64,000 bases of DNA from assembly GCA_030549335.1 (NCBI GenBank), contig CM060198.1, forward strand, positions 45,473,353-45,537,352, written 5' to 3'. Under the pieces are notes generated by a model. The model was not told the origin of the DNA and searched no databases. It saw only the letters and a list, made by a program, of their open reading frames with translations. Made by a program: the position numbers and the translations under genes. Positions 11,673 through 22,679 of the stretch are shown here, piece by piece; the stretch's first letter is position 1; the number at the start of each line of letters is the position of its first letter. The stretch is from Pontederia crassipes. Taxonomy: Eukaryota; Streptophyta; Magnoliopsida; Commelinales; Pontederiaceae.

Positions 11673-13459
11673 CAAACTCAAATAACAAAAAATAATTAAT
11701 TACAGAATTTATTGATAAGTTAGAAAATAAGAATCTTAATTTAACTAAATTACAATAATATTTATCATAATTTTCGAAATTTAATAAATTAAAATTACTT
11801 AATTATAAACAATATGTCATTGACTTAAATATCTTTACCGTAATCAAACTCATATAGATTAGGATACGAAATTTTGTTTTATACTAATATTAAATATTAG
11901 GTTATAAATCGTTATATTATATATTTATATTTTGAATGCATATTAGTTGTACAACTTTTGGTTGCATATTACTTAAACTCTTTATATATATACTAGTTAG
12001 ATATATTATTTATATTATGACATGGTTAGTTATTAATAGTTCGTTTAACTTTTACTTTTAATTAGTTTTAGGATATTAAATTTTTTAATTGATGATACAT
12101 GTCGATGCCACTTGTCATCACCTCATGCATTTACCTCTCAATTGTCATCACCATAATAGATTTTAAAGTTCTCCTTAGTTATATAATACTTTACATCAAA
12201 TTTCAAAGTTAAGAAAATGGATGTAGGAATAAATAAATATTTTCTATACTTTGAACATTTTTAATATGCATAATAGTTCTGAATTAACATAAAATTTATG
12301 TAAATACGCATTAACAAAAGTTCTAGAAAGCTATAAATAGTGATCTTGAAGTATACAACATGTTATCTGCATGGATTTATATAATAAAATGGTTGTTTAA
12401 TTTTTATTTTCTTTCCATTTTTGTCATTTCCAATCTCAGATAGATAAAAAATAATATAATATAAAAAATTTTGAAAAGACAAAAATAACAAAAAAATATT
12501 ATTACCATTATTACTATCATATTATTCAAGAATATAATGTTATTAATTGTTATTTAAAATATGGCACATATATTTATTACCATATGTCTGTGATCAAAAT
12601 ATCTAAAATATTTATAACTAGATTTATTTAATTTATGACTTTTATGAATTTTTATTCAAGATTTTAGTCGAATTATATAAACTTTAACTTGACATTGGTC
12701 ATGAATGATATTTTAGTAAAAAATATACATTACCTAATAATATTTTCTTATAAGTAAGCAATGTTATTTGAATTGTTTGAGACATTATTGTAAATAGCAA
12801 ATAAGGTAATGCACATTTATGATAATTTAATAAGAACAATTTTTAGATTAAGTTGTAGATTGCTAGATAATCCTCTAAAATTTTCAACCTTTCAAATTCT
12901 TGGATAACTTTTTTCATTTTTTTTATTTGATTATAATTGTACCATGAATAAAAGATATAAAATATACAAAAAATGTAGTTGGATTTGAAGAATGTAGAAG
13001 GAAAAGAGGTAAATATTTTTATTTAAAGTATATTTCAATTTAATATTTATTAGATCGCTAAAAGAAAATAAAAGTTTTAACACAATATTAGTATGAATTT
13101 TTTTTCCTAAATTTGGTAAAACAATATAACTGAAGAGAGTTACAGAGTAAAACAATATAACCCTTTTATCTATCATGGAAACTTTATTTTTCAGTTACGA
13201 AAGTTTTAGTAACATAATTTATGGTAGGGGCTAAGGCTCAATAAGGTAATCCAAAGCTTCCCAAATCATAGTTTTTTTATGATAAAAATATGACCTTTGA
13301 GAATTCTTTTATCCTTTAATGGGTTATGTATTATGGAATGATCTCAATAATGATATTTAATGATCCATCACACAGACGGAGGTACAACGGGTATAGGATA
13401 CGTGTTTTACATTGAATATAAGATATTTTAATGGCATTTAACCATTCTTTAATTATTAT

Positions 13460-15362
13460 TATAATACCCAGCCCATTTAATAAAAAAAATAGAAAATAAA
13501 AAAAACAAATGGTAAAGACAACCCCATAGCCCAATTAGTAAATTAGTGAGCCCATTAACCTAATAGTCCTACAACTACCCTATAAAAAAGCTAATTGCCC
13601 TAAAGTTCTCTCTCTTAGTCACCATTTCTCTTCCTCACTCCTCTCTCTTCTCCATTAAGGCACATCATCCAGCAAAGGTAAAGGAGATACAACAAGGTTC
13701 ATTTAGTTTCATCCTTCATTTCTGCATCTTTTAATCATTATGACCATTACTCACTCTCTCTCCCCCATTTGGATTGTTTCCTAGGTGGAGAACAATAAGG
13801 AGAAGTGTTTTTGGTGATTGGAAGGGCTCAAGTTATGATCAATCACGAAATAAGGTGGATGATACCGAAATCCTTTTGTATAACATGATAGCAATTGCTT
13901 AGAATTAGGTTCTTATCGTTAGATGTGTTCTTGATGATTGAAATGATATGAAAAATGATGGATTGATTATATTACCATGTTTGCTTCATGATTGTGATTC
14001 ATTTTGTTCCTAGATATGTTTTGTATTAACCCTCTAGGCTTAGATAATTGATTTTATGCCTTGATTGCATTTTTAGATTGAAATTCGTGGTTAAATGGAT
14101 TCTGTCCGTTTCTATTTTTCATGAGAACCGATCGACCGATCATGTATATCGGTCGACCGATGATAAGGTTATCGGTCGACCGATCAACCTTTTCGAGCCT
14201 TGTATCGTTCGGCCGATCGATCGATCGAAGCTCTTTTTTTTTATTAAGTACTATCGGTCAACCGATCTAGAGATATCGGTCGACCGGTGTAGTAGAAACT
14301 TATTGTAGATCGGTCGACCGGTGTCCGAAAAATGGTTGACCGACCAGTGAGGACCGGTCGATCGATCCAGAGATATCGGTCGATCGGTGTCCGAAAAATG
14401 GTTGACCGATCAGTGAGGACCGGTCGACCGATATCTGTCCAGATTGCATATTGATTCTTTTTTTTTATTGAGATTCTTTCTATGCTTGTGTTGTGCTACT
14501 CTTTACTGTTTGGAATGTTATGTGATTGAATGTTTGACCTTGTTTTGCTCTGTCCTATAATCCAATCCTATCATGATATGTAAGTATGACAAGGTGATGA
14601 AGTGATTAAGTAAGAAAGACATGAACATGCTTATGAGAGTGGTGGTCAGAGCTTAAGCTATGTAGGGTCGCTCCCATAACCATGGCTTGATCCCCATTGG
14701 CTGTCTCTGACGTAAATCCCCCAAGATGAAAACACTTAAAGGCACCTAATGTTAAGTGAAAGTAAGAGTACAAAGAGCATGAACAAGTAACATGAACATG
14801 ATGAACCAAGCATGATTATTGATCCAGCATGATCTCTGAAATCTTTTATGATTATAAGATTGACTCATGATCTCTATCTCTTTTATTCATTGATATTTCA
14901 AGTGAATGATCTTATTGTAAGTGATTACTAATTCTGTCAATTGTTATTTATTATTATGCAATGTGCACTTATGGATTCTCATTAGGCTGTATAGCTTACG
15001 GGAGGACCTCCTTCCCTGTGTTGATTTTCACAGGACTAGCTCAGTGATGGTGTCGAGATCGTGTGTCACGACCAGCGATGCTAAAGCACATGAACCAAGA
15101 GAGGTTCTAATTATCTTTATCTTTATTTTCTACATTATGAGCTTGATGTAATTCAGACATTATGACTATCATGGACTTTGTAATATTTTGGAACTTTTCA
15201 TTTTTATGATATTTCTATTTTTCCTTCTTTGCTCTTATTAATGGCATGCCAATATTTTCTTTATTTAAGATTTGGTCAAGTTTTATTCTATGTTATAGTA
15301 TTTTCGTAGCGCCTTCGAATAGATTCTTGCCATGTGGCATTGGTCGATTTGGCGGCATTACA
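13460..15362 (+). mobile_element. Solo LTR (~1.9 kb), same family as the LTR at 4232-6161
   Basis: It starts TATAATACCC (decayed TGTAACACCC) and ends GGCATTACA. Inside it are blocks that match the minus strand of the 4232-6161 LTR: the CGGTCGACCG cluster, the stretch around 14660-14760 and the stretch around 14990-15085. Neither a primer-binding site nor internal sequence follows. The five bases outside the ends are ATTAT and TTTAT, a target duplication with one mismatch. It is best read as a solo LTR left by recombination between two LTRs. Its right end lies about 0.8 kb upstream of the NRPB9 start codon, in the same orientation. Confidence 0.75.
14125..14440. repeat. CGGTCGACCG palindrome array with a tandem unit
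   Basis: At least five perfect CGGTCGACCG palindromes plus many near copies occur here. Part of the array is a direct repeat of about 66 bp, with CCGAAAAATGGTTGACCGA at about 14323 and 14389. The array corresponds to 5212-5400 in the related LTR. Confidence 0.85.
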
Positions 15363-16057
15363 TTTATAATGAAATAAAAGGATTATATTGATTAAGAAAT
15401 TTGAAAAAGAAAGGAAATGAGAATGGGCTATAAGTGACTTACTATAGTTGCTAAAAGTAAGGATGACAGGGATGTCGGTCAATGAATTTTGAATTAAAAA
15501 ATAAACTTATATTTTTCGAACAATTTTTTAATATTTCTTTCGGATGATTTTTAGGGCCTTACTTGTATGTATATTTTATACATATGACAAATGACTGATA
15601 ATAATAACATATTTTTATTTTATAAATTGAAATCAACAACATATTATATATTTTGATAACAATATTTATGTTTCATATAAATTGTGTACATTTATATCAC
15701 AAACATTATTTCATTGAGAAGTTTTATATATTCTGAACTATTCAAAATGTACTAATAATATATCATATATAATCTCAATTATGTAGGTTTCCATCATACT
15801 CCTTAGATGTTTATTTTATAAAAAATTTAAAGAGCATCTATTTTTTTATTTAGACAAGCCAAGATTTCTTTATATATGTTGGATCTGATGGATTCTTAAG
15901 TTTTCTATCTATAGTCCTTTATTTATGCAGGTTTCTTCATAATGTTATTTTACAATTTTTTTTTCAAAAACTTTAAAATACTTCAAACTTATCGGAGTTT
16001 GATTAGGAATAAAAAATGTATTGGATCATGGCTAACACGTGATGCTTTTTCGATTGC
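15363..16057. other. Upstream region of NRPB9
   Basis: About 0.7 kb of AT-rich sequence between the solo LTR and the putative TATA box. No other gene or repeat was recognised. Confidence 0.5.
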
Positions 16058-16071
16058 TATAAAAGCCCATA
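16058..16071 (+). promoter_or_regulatory. Putative TATA box and Site-II-like motif of NRPB9
   Basis: TATAAAAG at 16058-16065 lies about 110 bp upstream of the NRPB9 start codon. It runs into AAGCCCAT, whose complement ATGGGCTT contains the TGGGCY (Site II) core common in promoters of plant housekeeping genes. The transcription start would then fall near 16090. This is inferred from motif and position only. Confidence 0.45.
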
Positions 16072-16167
16072 AAATAACAAAACTAGGTAGGGACGATACC
16101 AAAAAAAGCTTTAAGATGCGGCCAAGGAAGAGGAAGTCGCCACCGCTCCAAATCTGCAATCCACACC

Positions 16168-18756
16168 ATGAGCACCATGAAGTTTTGCCGCAAATGGTAT
16201 GCACGCAGTCACTCTCTCTCTCTCTCTCTCCCTCCCTCCCTCCCTCCCTCATGTGCATCCTTTCTTCTACTTCAAGATTTTTCTTCATACATTTTTCTTT
16301 ATCTATTATTTCATCCTAATCACATTAATCTTTCCTTCCTTGGTTCTTTGTCCTTCGTGCAGCAATAACATCTTATATCCCAAAGAAGACAAGGATTGGA
16401 AAGTTCTTTTGTTCGGCTGCCGCAACTATGATTATGAGGTCCGCGACTCTTCCCTAATGCTTGTAATTTTGTTCCTTTTCTAAATCCAACAACTTGTTGA
16501 ATTTTCAAACATTAATCTTTAAAGAAAAGCCCATCTTTTTCACCCACAAATGCGTAGAGAGAGAGAGAATACTTTAATGAATTTGGTGAATTAAATGTTG
16601 TATTATTTCTTAATAAAAAAATTTGAGTGCATAAATGGATTAAGGATTATTATAATTAATGTACCGAAGAAGAGGATGCATCACTAGGAATTAAAACATG
16701 ATGATTTTGATGTAGTCATGGATGAGTCACGGAAGTATATCCAAAGATTGGGGTTAGTTAAAGTATAAAATTAAGTTATGATACTATAATGGATCAGAAT
16801 TTTCTTAGTAATAAAGAAATCTGACTGAACAGTCAGTATGGACTAATTAAACATAAATATCTATAGCTGAATTTTTTTTGCCATGAATTTTGAAAGTTAT
16901 TACTTCAATTTGTGGCATACATCACAACAAAATAAAAAATGATTTAGAGTCTACCTCTTTAACGTCCATGATTAGATGAGTGGATGACTGCATGAATTAT
17001 TGGAAACTGTTGTTTAGCAAATACTATTCATATATGTAGATTCAGTAACGATGACTACATATCTAATGCAGGAGGTATCTAACAACAACTGTGTCTATAG
17101 AAATGAGGTGCAACATAATGCTGGTGAATGTACTCAAATATTACAAGATATTGCAACTGATCCGACTCTTCCTCGCACAAAGACGGTGTCATGCCCTATA
17201 TGCAGTCATCCAGAAGTCGTCTTCTTTCAGGTTCAATTCTTTCTTTGCTTTTCCCGTTGAAGAAGGAAAAAAAAACTTTTCTTTTACGTTTGAAAAAATA
17301 TCAAGCATGCTTTTTTTGTCTATATTTTGCTAAAGTTTTATTTTTCTTTTTTTTTAAAGTACAATATTTCAATATATAGATCTTTCTCAATGTGCATTTT
17401 GGAATACTTTTTTTTGTTGCATATCTAACGGCAAATGTCTCATGATCACTCAACTTTTAGTGCTTTTTTGGAGAAAATATGTAGTCTTGCTTAGAATATT
17501 CTTGTTGGTACTCAAATTTTGTGCAACTTTGTTTGGGAACATCTTTAACCATACATGCATTAAGATTGATTTCCTTAGTGTATCTCCGTACTAAAATTTA
17601 CAAACCTAGAGACCAAATGGCCATTGCTAAATGTGCCAAAGCTTCATATATAGCTTATACTTTTAATTTTTCTCCACTAACTATTTTTCAAATGCATTGT
17701 TGAGAAGGATTGTTGGTGATTGGTGTCATGGATTTTACCTCAACAAAAGAAGTGCAATTTTTAATAATGTTGCTAATCGTTGACGTGTTACATGATATTG
17801 CCTAAAAACTCTTGGAATTTCCAACGTATTGTATCTTCCTTTTGATAGAGGATAATGCATCTAATGAGTGTAGCTAGAGAGATGACTATCTTGCACATGT
17901 TATATGAAATGCTTTTAAGGAATTCATGTATTTAAAAAGGTTTAGACATGGATAAGTGTTTTGACCACATCTTACTTATTTTAGACATTAATGACACACA
18001 AAAATATTAAAAATTCTAATTTTAAACAAATACTTTTATGAACTAAAATTCAGCTTCTAGAAATAATCTTATTTTATACTATCCAGAGGGATGTAATCCC
18101 GAATGAGTTTAGGACTTGTGTGACTTCAATGTGCCAACAAATTAAGTACTACAAAATGAGTAGAAATATCTCCATTCAAGGGTGGAGTAAATACATACCA
18201 GATACATCTGATCATTATTCTTAGCTTTATAGTCATGACTAGAAACTTTTGGCGACTCATATATTTGTGATCGTTAATGTTTACTAGGATCCATTTAAGG
18301 GTCTCATTTGGAACAAAATCAACAATAGGAATAACCCTTGTTCTTACTTCTGAAGCCAAACAATAATTTTTTGTAGCTTGTGTGACCCACGTATTATGAT
18401 TGAGAGCAATATGTTCGTGCAATGGGTGGAACAAATGTGTTCGGTGAGGTTATCTTGGGTTAGGAAAAAAATATTCTAAAATAAAAAATGTATCCAAATA
18501 ACCGCATAGGATAAGAGAGTAAATAATGGAACATGTTTATCCGAATTTATAAATAACAAATAACTTTCTTGACACAATCACCTGTAAAAGTGCTGAAATT
18601 CCATCTAATACTTAGCTAAACATTTGATTATCTATGATACTAATTGTTGCTTGTATTCGGTGATGTTGATAGGCTACTCTGAGGGGAGATGAAGGTATAA
18701 CCTTGTTCTTTGTCTGCTGCAACACTAATTGCGGCCACAGATGGAGAGAGAACTAG
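16168..18756 (+). CDS. NRPB9: RNA polymerase II (and IV/V) subunit 9, four exons
   Basis: Exons are 16168-16196, 16363-16438, 17072-17230 and 18673-18756. All introns are GT-AG, the phases fit, and the product is 115 residues (Arabidopsis RPB9 is 114). RPB9 is a small zinc-ribbon subunit at the jaw of RNA polymerase II, important for start-site choice, elongation and fidelity. The protein begins [10 protein letters not shown]. The first ribbon has C7, C10 and C29, but residue 32, normally the fourth cysteine (CRNC), is tyrosine (CRNY). The signature DPTLPRT follows at 65-71. The second ribbon has C76, C79, C103 and C108 and ends GHRWREN. The terminal exon reads [10 protein letters not shown] where the plant consensus is ATARGEEGMT. 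Intron 1 has a CT-rich microsatellite. The frame is open throughout, but the lost zinc ligand leaves open whether this copy is fully functional. Confidence 0.9.
16207..16250. repeat. (CT)n(CCCT)n microsatellite in NRPB9 intron 1
   Basis: A run of CT dinucleotides is followed by five CCCT units. Short frames with Ser-Leu or Pro-Ser-Leu runs here are products of this repeat. Confidence 0.9.
18298..18506. mobile_element. Tourist-like MITE, copy C, in NRPB9 intron 3
   Basis: This is the same MITE as at 6788-6985. The left end AGGGTCTCATTTGG and the TTA before it are kept; the right end has decayed (CCAAATAACCGCATA). It lies in intron 3 upstream of the terminal exon. Confidence 0.6.
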
Positions 18757-19872
18757 ATAAACGTACATGATGCATATCAAAAGTTTACTGGATGACACAA
18801 GTTAGTCTTACTTTTAACATTGAACAAAACATGACCTTATTACCGCAAACACTCTCTCGAGACGTGCTAACATTGAAACTAAGTGCAATCTAAATTGTAC
18901 TTTATTGCAAGCTTATTTATCATATCAGTTCAATGTGTTCTTCATTCTATGCATCGATTTTGTATTCACACCACTGCAAATATGACGGGTCATGACTATT
19001 TTTTGCATTAAACTGGCGTCATCCTTAGAATCATGCCCTCTTCAAATTTTTAAGAAAAATTTCCACATGTTCATATTTATTTCATCCCCTCGGCTAAGCT
19101 TTTTTTTTTTTGTGCCTCTCTAGTTTTATTCATTCCAATGAATTTGATAAATATTTTAGTTCCCAAATAAGTAATCAAATAATAATGGAATCAATTAAAA
19201 ATAATTACTACTTTCATAATACATCACACTCCTCTTAAAAAAAGTTGTCCTCCAATTTGAATAGAGCGAGGTGGCACAATTGGAGTAAATGTGGTGGAAT
19301 AGAAGGACTTCAATTTTCAGAAGTATAAATTATATCATATATTTGCTCTTTTTTTTTAGTTTATCTACTAATTGTCTGTTGTCAAATTAAAGCGGATAGT
19401 ACGATTATGGGTGGATTTCAAAGTCAATCTTTGACTACTTATATATTTCTTTGATTTGATAATCAAAATATAGGAAAAAAACAATATGTTAAACCTTCGT
19501 CGCATCCTTGTTATCATTTATTTCGGAAGTCACATAACATGAGCGTAAAGAAAATAAAAATTTCTAATTTTATTGATAGTTTTACAATGGAAGTTTGAAA
19601 CTTAGATAACAAATAAATCAACTCGAGATTAAAAGAAGAACACCACGAGTCCTAACAACTTGCTCCTAAATTATCAAGATTACGTAATACCTCGTATGAA
19701 CAATCATTTCTTCATGAGAGTTCATGACAAAGATTAAGGACGACATAAATAATCATTAACCAATTGGATTATAACGATTTAATTTAAAGAATATAATTTA
19801 GATAACAATTAATTAGCCAAGTTATGACTGTGGTTTGTACATTTCCATTAGCCACGTGCAACATGCGATATT

Positions 19873-20595
19873 TCGGTGTAAGGTACATCTAATTAACACA
19901 TTCAACTGCTTAGATAAAATACATTGTTTTTTTAATTTCTCAAGAATAGTATTTAAACTTTTCAAAATAGAAAATCACCCCACTTTGTCTTAAGAGCAAT
20001 GCTATATCCTTCTAAATTAAAAAGATTAACCTACACACCAAAGTTCACGATAATAATTATCAAATATATTTATAATTAATAGTTTTTCTCTTTTTTATCT
20101 CGTGAGTAAATCAGATCTTTCATTATAATATTTCTTTACGATTGGAATATCATGTGGAAAATTTTGGAATAGCACATGATAGAACTTTTTATTTATTAGT
20201 TGACTTAAAAAAATATTTATTTCGTTGATGATATTACGAGGACCAGTGTATACATAAAATGTACTAATTTACCTTTGTTTAATTCTAACTTTTAACAAAA
20301 ATTAATTTTCTTCGTATTATTTTATATATTTTATTTTTTGACATATTTTCCTTATTATATTACATACTTAAATGTTGAAATCATAATTACTACAACAATA
20401 TTATAACTATGAAATAAAAGATCACTTCGAGACAAAGAAAGAGAGCATGGTATACACTTTTGTCGATAAAATATATTAAAAACTATATATAGTTACACGT
20501 ATTAAAAAAATATTACAATGAAAGATGTAGTTTAGTAATGAGATAAAAAATAGAAAAAAATGTTAAATATTAATGTATTCCGTGGATGGAGCTCA
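19873..20595. other. Extra ~0.7-kb block specific to copy C
   Basis: Copies B and C agree up to the phrase CACGTGCAACAT and again from AAAATACAAAGATAAG. In B the two phrases are nearly adjacent, while in C they are separated by this AT-rich block. No terminal repeats or coding sequence were recognised, so an insertion in C and a loss in B are both possible. Confidence 0.55.
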
Positions 20596-20715
20596 AAATA
20601 AAATGCAAATAAAAATACAAAGATAAGATTTTTCTTAAACTATTACAATTTTAGCATACACTTTAACAAATTATATGCTAAGAAAATGATGTGACATTGA
20701 ACATAAGGGCAAAAA

Positions 20716-20865
20716 TATTATTTTGAAGTGAAATAATAGTATTACGCGTATGTCACTGTATGGAAGTGAAAAAGTATTATTTTGAAGTGAAATAATAGTA
20801 TTACGCGTATGTCACTGAATGGAAGTGAAAAAATATTATTTTGAAGTGAAATAACAGTGAAATAT
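20716..20865. repeat. 2.5 tandem copies of a 59-bp unit
   Basis: Units at 20716-20774 and 20775-20833 are almost identical, and a partial third follows. Each starts TATTATTTTGAAGTGAAATA and contains ATTACGCGTATGTCAC. Copy B has only one such unit (about 10310). The MULE remnant begins directly after the array. Confidence 0.9.
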
Positions 20866-20866
20866 T

Positions 20867-22066
20867 CTGGAGAATGTGGAGAATATTATGGAGAAGTTCT
20901 AAATACACTAATCATTGTCATGCTTTTAAGATTGTGTTTAACTACTTGTACACAGTAGTCTCTAATTCTTTTAAATTGTTATTGATGATTTTCTTGGATC
21001 ATTTATACTGTCTTGTGTTTTACTTTATACATTTGTCTGTTTGTCATAAGCAATTGTTCTTCTTTTCTGATTGTTCTTCTCATAGAATTAACTTTTCATG
21101 AAGGATCATCTATCAACTTATCTAAGTATTGCTTAGCAACCCAAGTAGAATTGATACTCCTAACACTGCACCTTCTTGGATGTAATACATGAAGACTCTT
21201 TATCTAAAATGTTGTGGTTCCATATAATAAAGAGGCATGAATCCTCCAAGGGCATCCGCCACTCTACATTTTTCATTTTTTTTGTAAAAAAATTCATAAT
21301 CCATTTTCGTACTATTAACCTTGAGTGCTTCTCTGAAGATTTTTACATTTATAAATAACATACCCAACTTCAATATGGGATTTGTTATATCAGTCGCTTC
21401 ATTCAAGATGGGGAATGACTGACCATTTTCTTCAAATACATCTCCATAGTTATCATTGTCCTCATCATCTACCACATAAGCTTGCTTCATGTTCTCAGTT
21501 TTATCAGGACTTTCATCTCCACTTTCATCACGATTAGCATAATTTTCATCTCCACATTCTCTGCCAGAAGAATTTCGACAGACACCAATATTAAGATTTA
21601 CTGCAGAATCTCTAACACTAATATCAGGATTTGCTGCAGATTTTCTAACACCAATATTAGGATCAGCTACCTTGGACAATTAATCATGTTGAGGTACACT
21701 TTGTTGTTGACTTTTTACAAATTTCTCAAAATAAGTTGAAAAAGTGTCACTTTGTAGTGGTAGAACATCAACATCAGCCTCAACATATATTGGAATTGTT
21801 TTTCTACTACCACCAAAATTTGCAAATAAGTTTAGTATATCATTGTCAGTTTTAATTTGAACCCAATTATCAGAGTTTGATTTACTGTGATACATACAGA
21901 CATTTGGCGATAAATCAAGAGTTTTTAACAGGTGAAGGATCTCAAAGTACGACATCAAATATGGATCTACGACATCAAACCATGCAACTTTTCCAACTAT
22001 GTAAAAACTTTTCGGCTCGTGAATAAAATGTCCACCATAGTTCATCTCTAACGTGTAATATTTCAT
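20867..22066 (-). pseudogene. MuDR-like (MULE) transposase, N-terminal remnant
   Basis: Reading leftward from 22066, the frame first encodes a PB1-like N-terminal domain (GGHFIHEPKSF, VAWFDVVDPYLMSYFEIL), common in plant MULE proteins. After a stop at 21680 the same frame continues with an acidic linker. The pre-transposase block follows (NPILKLGMLFINVKIFREAL, FFYKKNEKCRV). Beyond another break, INSTWVAKQYLDKLIDDPS and QFKRIRDYCVQVV match the MULE domain just before the catalytic core. The core itself and the zinc finger are missing; the remnant ends at the 59-bp array. Several stops and at least one frameshift are present. It is a dead, 3'-truncated element. Confidence 0.8.
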
Positions 22067-22141
22067 GTGTACTCTGCAACTGTATTAAAATAGAACCATA
22101 AAAATTTAAGGGGATGTCTAAGAACAGAACCCACAAAATTG

Positions 22142-22196
22142 CAGAAACCCTAAAAATCGTAGGAACCCTAAAAAATTGTAAAAACCCTAAAAATGA
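22142..22196. promoter_or_regulatory. Three telo-box-like AACCCTAAAA motifs
   Basis: AACCCTAAAA occurs three times in about 55 bp, 80-130 bp upstream of the MULE reading frame (minus strand). Telo-boxes (AAACCCTAA) are known plant promoter elements, so this may be part of the old transposase promoter. Confidence 0.5.
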
Positions 22197-22679
22197 GCAT
22201 GTGTGCTTCGATTGCAGTAAAAAAACAAAAATGCACGTGTTGTGAGGGACCATAGCATAGTAAACTATTTATGTGTCGAGTAAAGCGGATTGGGGGAACC
22301 ATAGAACAAGAATGTACTCGTGAAAAGGGGGATACATGGTTTAGAAACGTACATTGAGAAAGCAAAAATACTAAAGATGTTAGAACAGTACCTTCAGGAA
22401 TCGCGGTAAAAGGCAAAAGTTAGGTCAACTCCAGAAAACTAACTTCTCGAAGGAATCGATTGCTGTAGGATAAAGTGGTCGACCGGAGAAGAACGCTGAA
22501 GATGGACGCCTGAGATGAACGCCGGCGAAGAACCGCAGAGATCGCCAGAATTATAACAGAAGATGTATGTCAATGTCAAAAATTACCTCGCGAGGTTTTT
22601 CAATTAATAATGTGTTTTATTTTCTTGGACTATCTAACATATCCACAACCAATGCAAAACTGATAGAGGGGGAACGATT
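22197..22679. other. Probable 5' part of the MULE and boundary to the RIBA pseudogene
   Basis: No gene was recognised. The palindrome ACCTCGCGAGGT lies at about 22586. A terminal inverted repeat for the MULE could not be identified. Confidence 0.4.

Larger units (their letters stand above)
10446..13459. other. AT-rich spacer without recognisable genes
   Basis: About 3 kb of very AT-rich sequence with only short random frames. It holds a tandem duplication (10808-11480) and an AC/AT microsatellite (11648-11672). Nothing else could be supported on either strand. Confidence 0.7.
17655..20866 (+). repeat. Duplicated NRPB9 3' segment, copy C (the gene's own)
   Basis: This is the resident copy: the second half of intron 3, the terminal exon and the downstream flank of NRPB9. 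Copies A and B are related to it over their whole length. It differs from B by an extra block at about 19873-20595 and by multiplication of a 59-bp unit near 20716. Confidence 0.85.

Noticed and set aside
15942-16483. Frames with Ser-Leu-Ser-Leu and Pro-Ser-Leu runs around 16200
   Set aside because: Produced by the CT-rich microsatellite in NRPB9 intron 1; the real exons are short and spliced.
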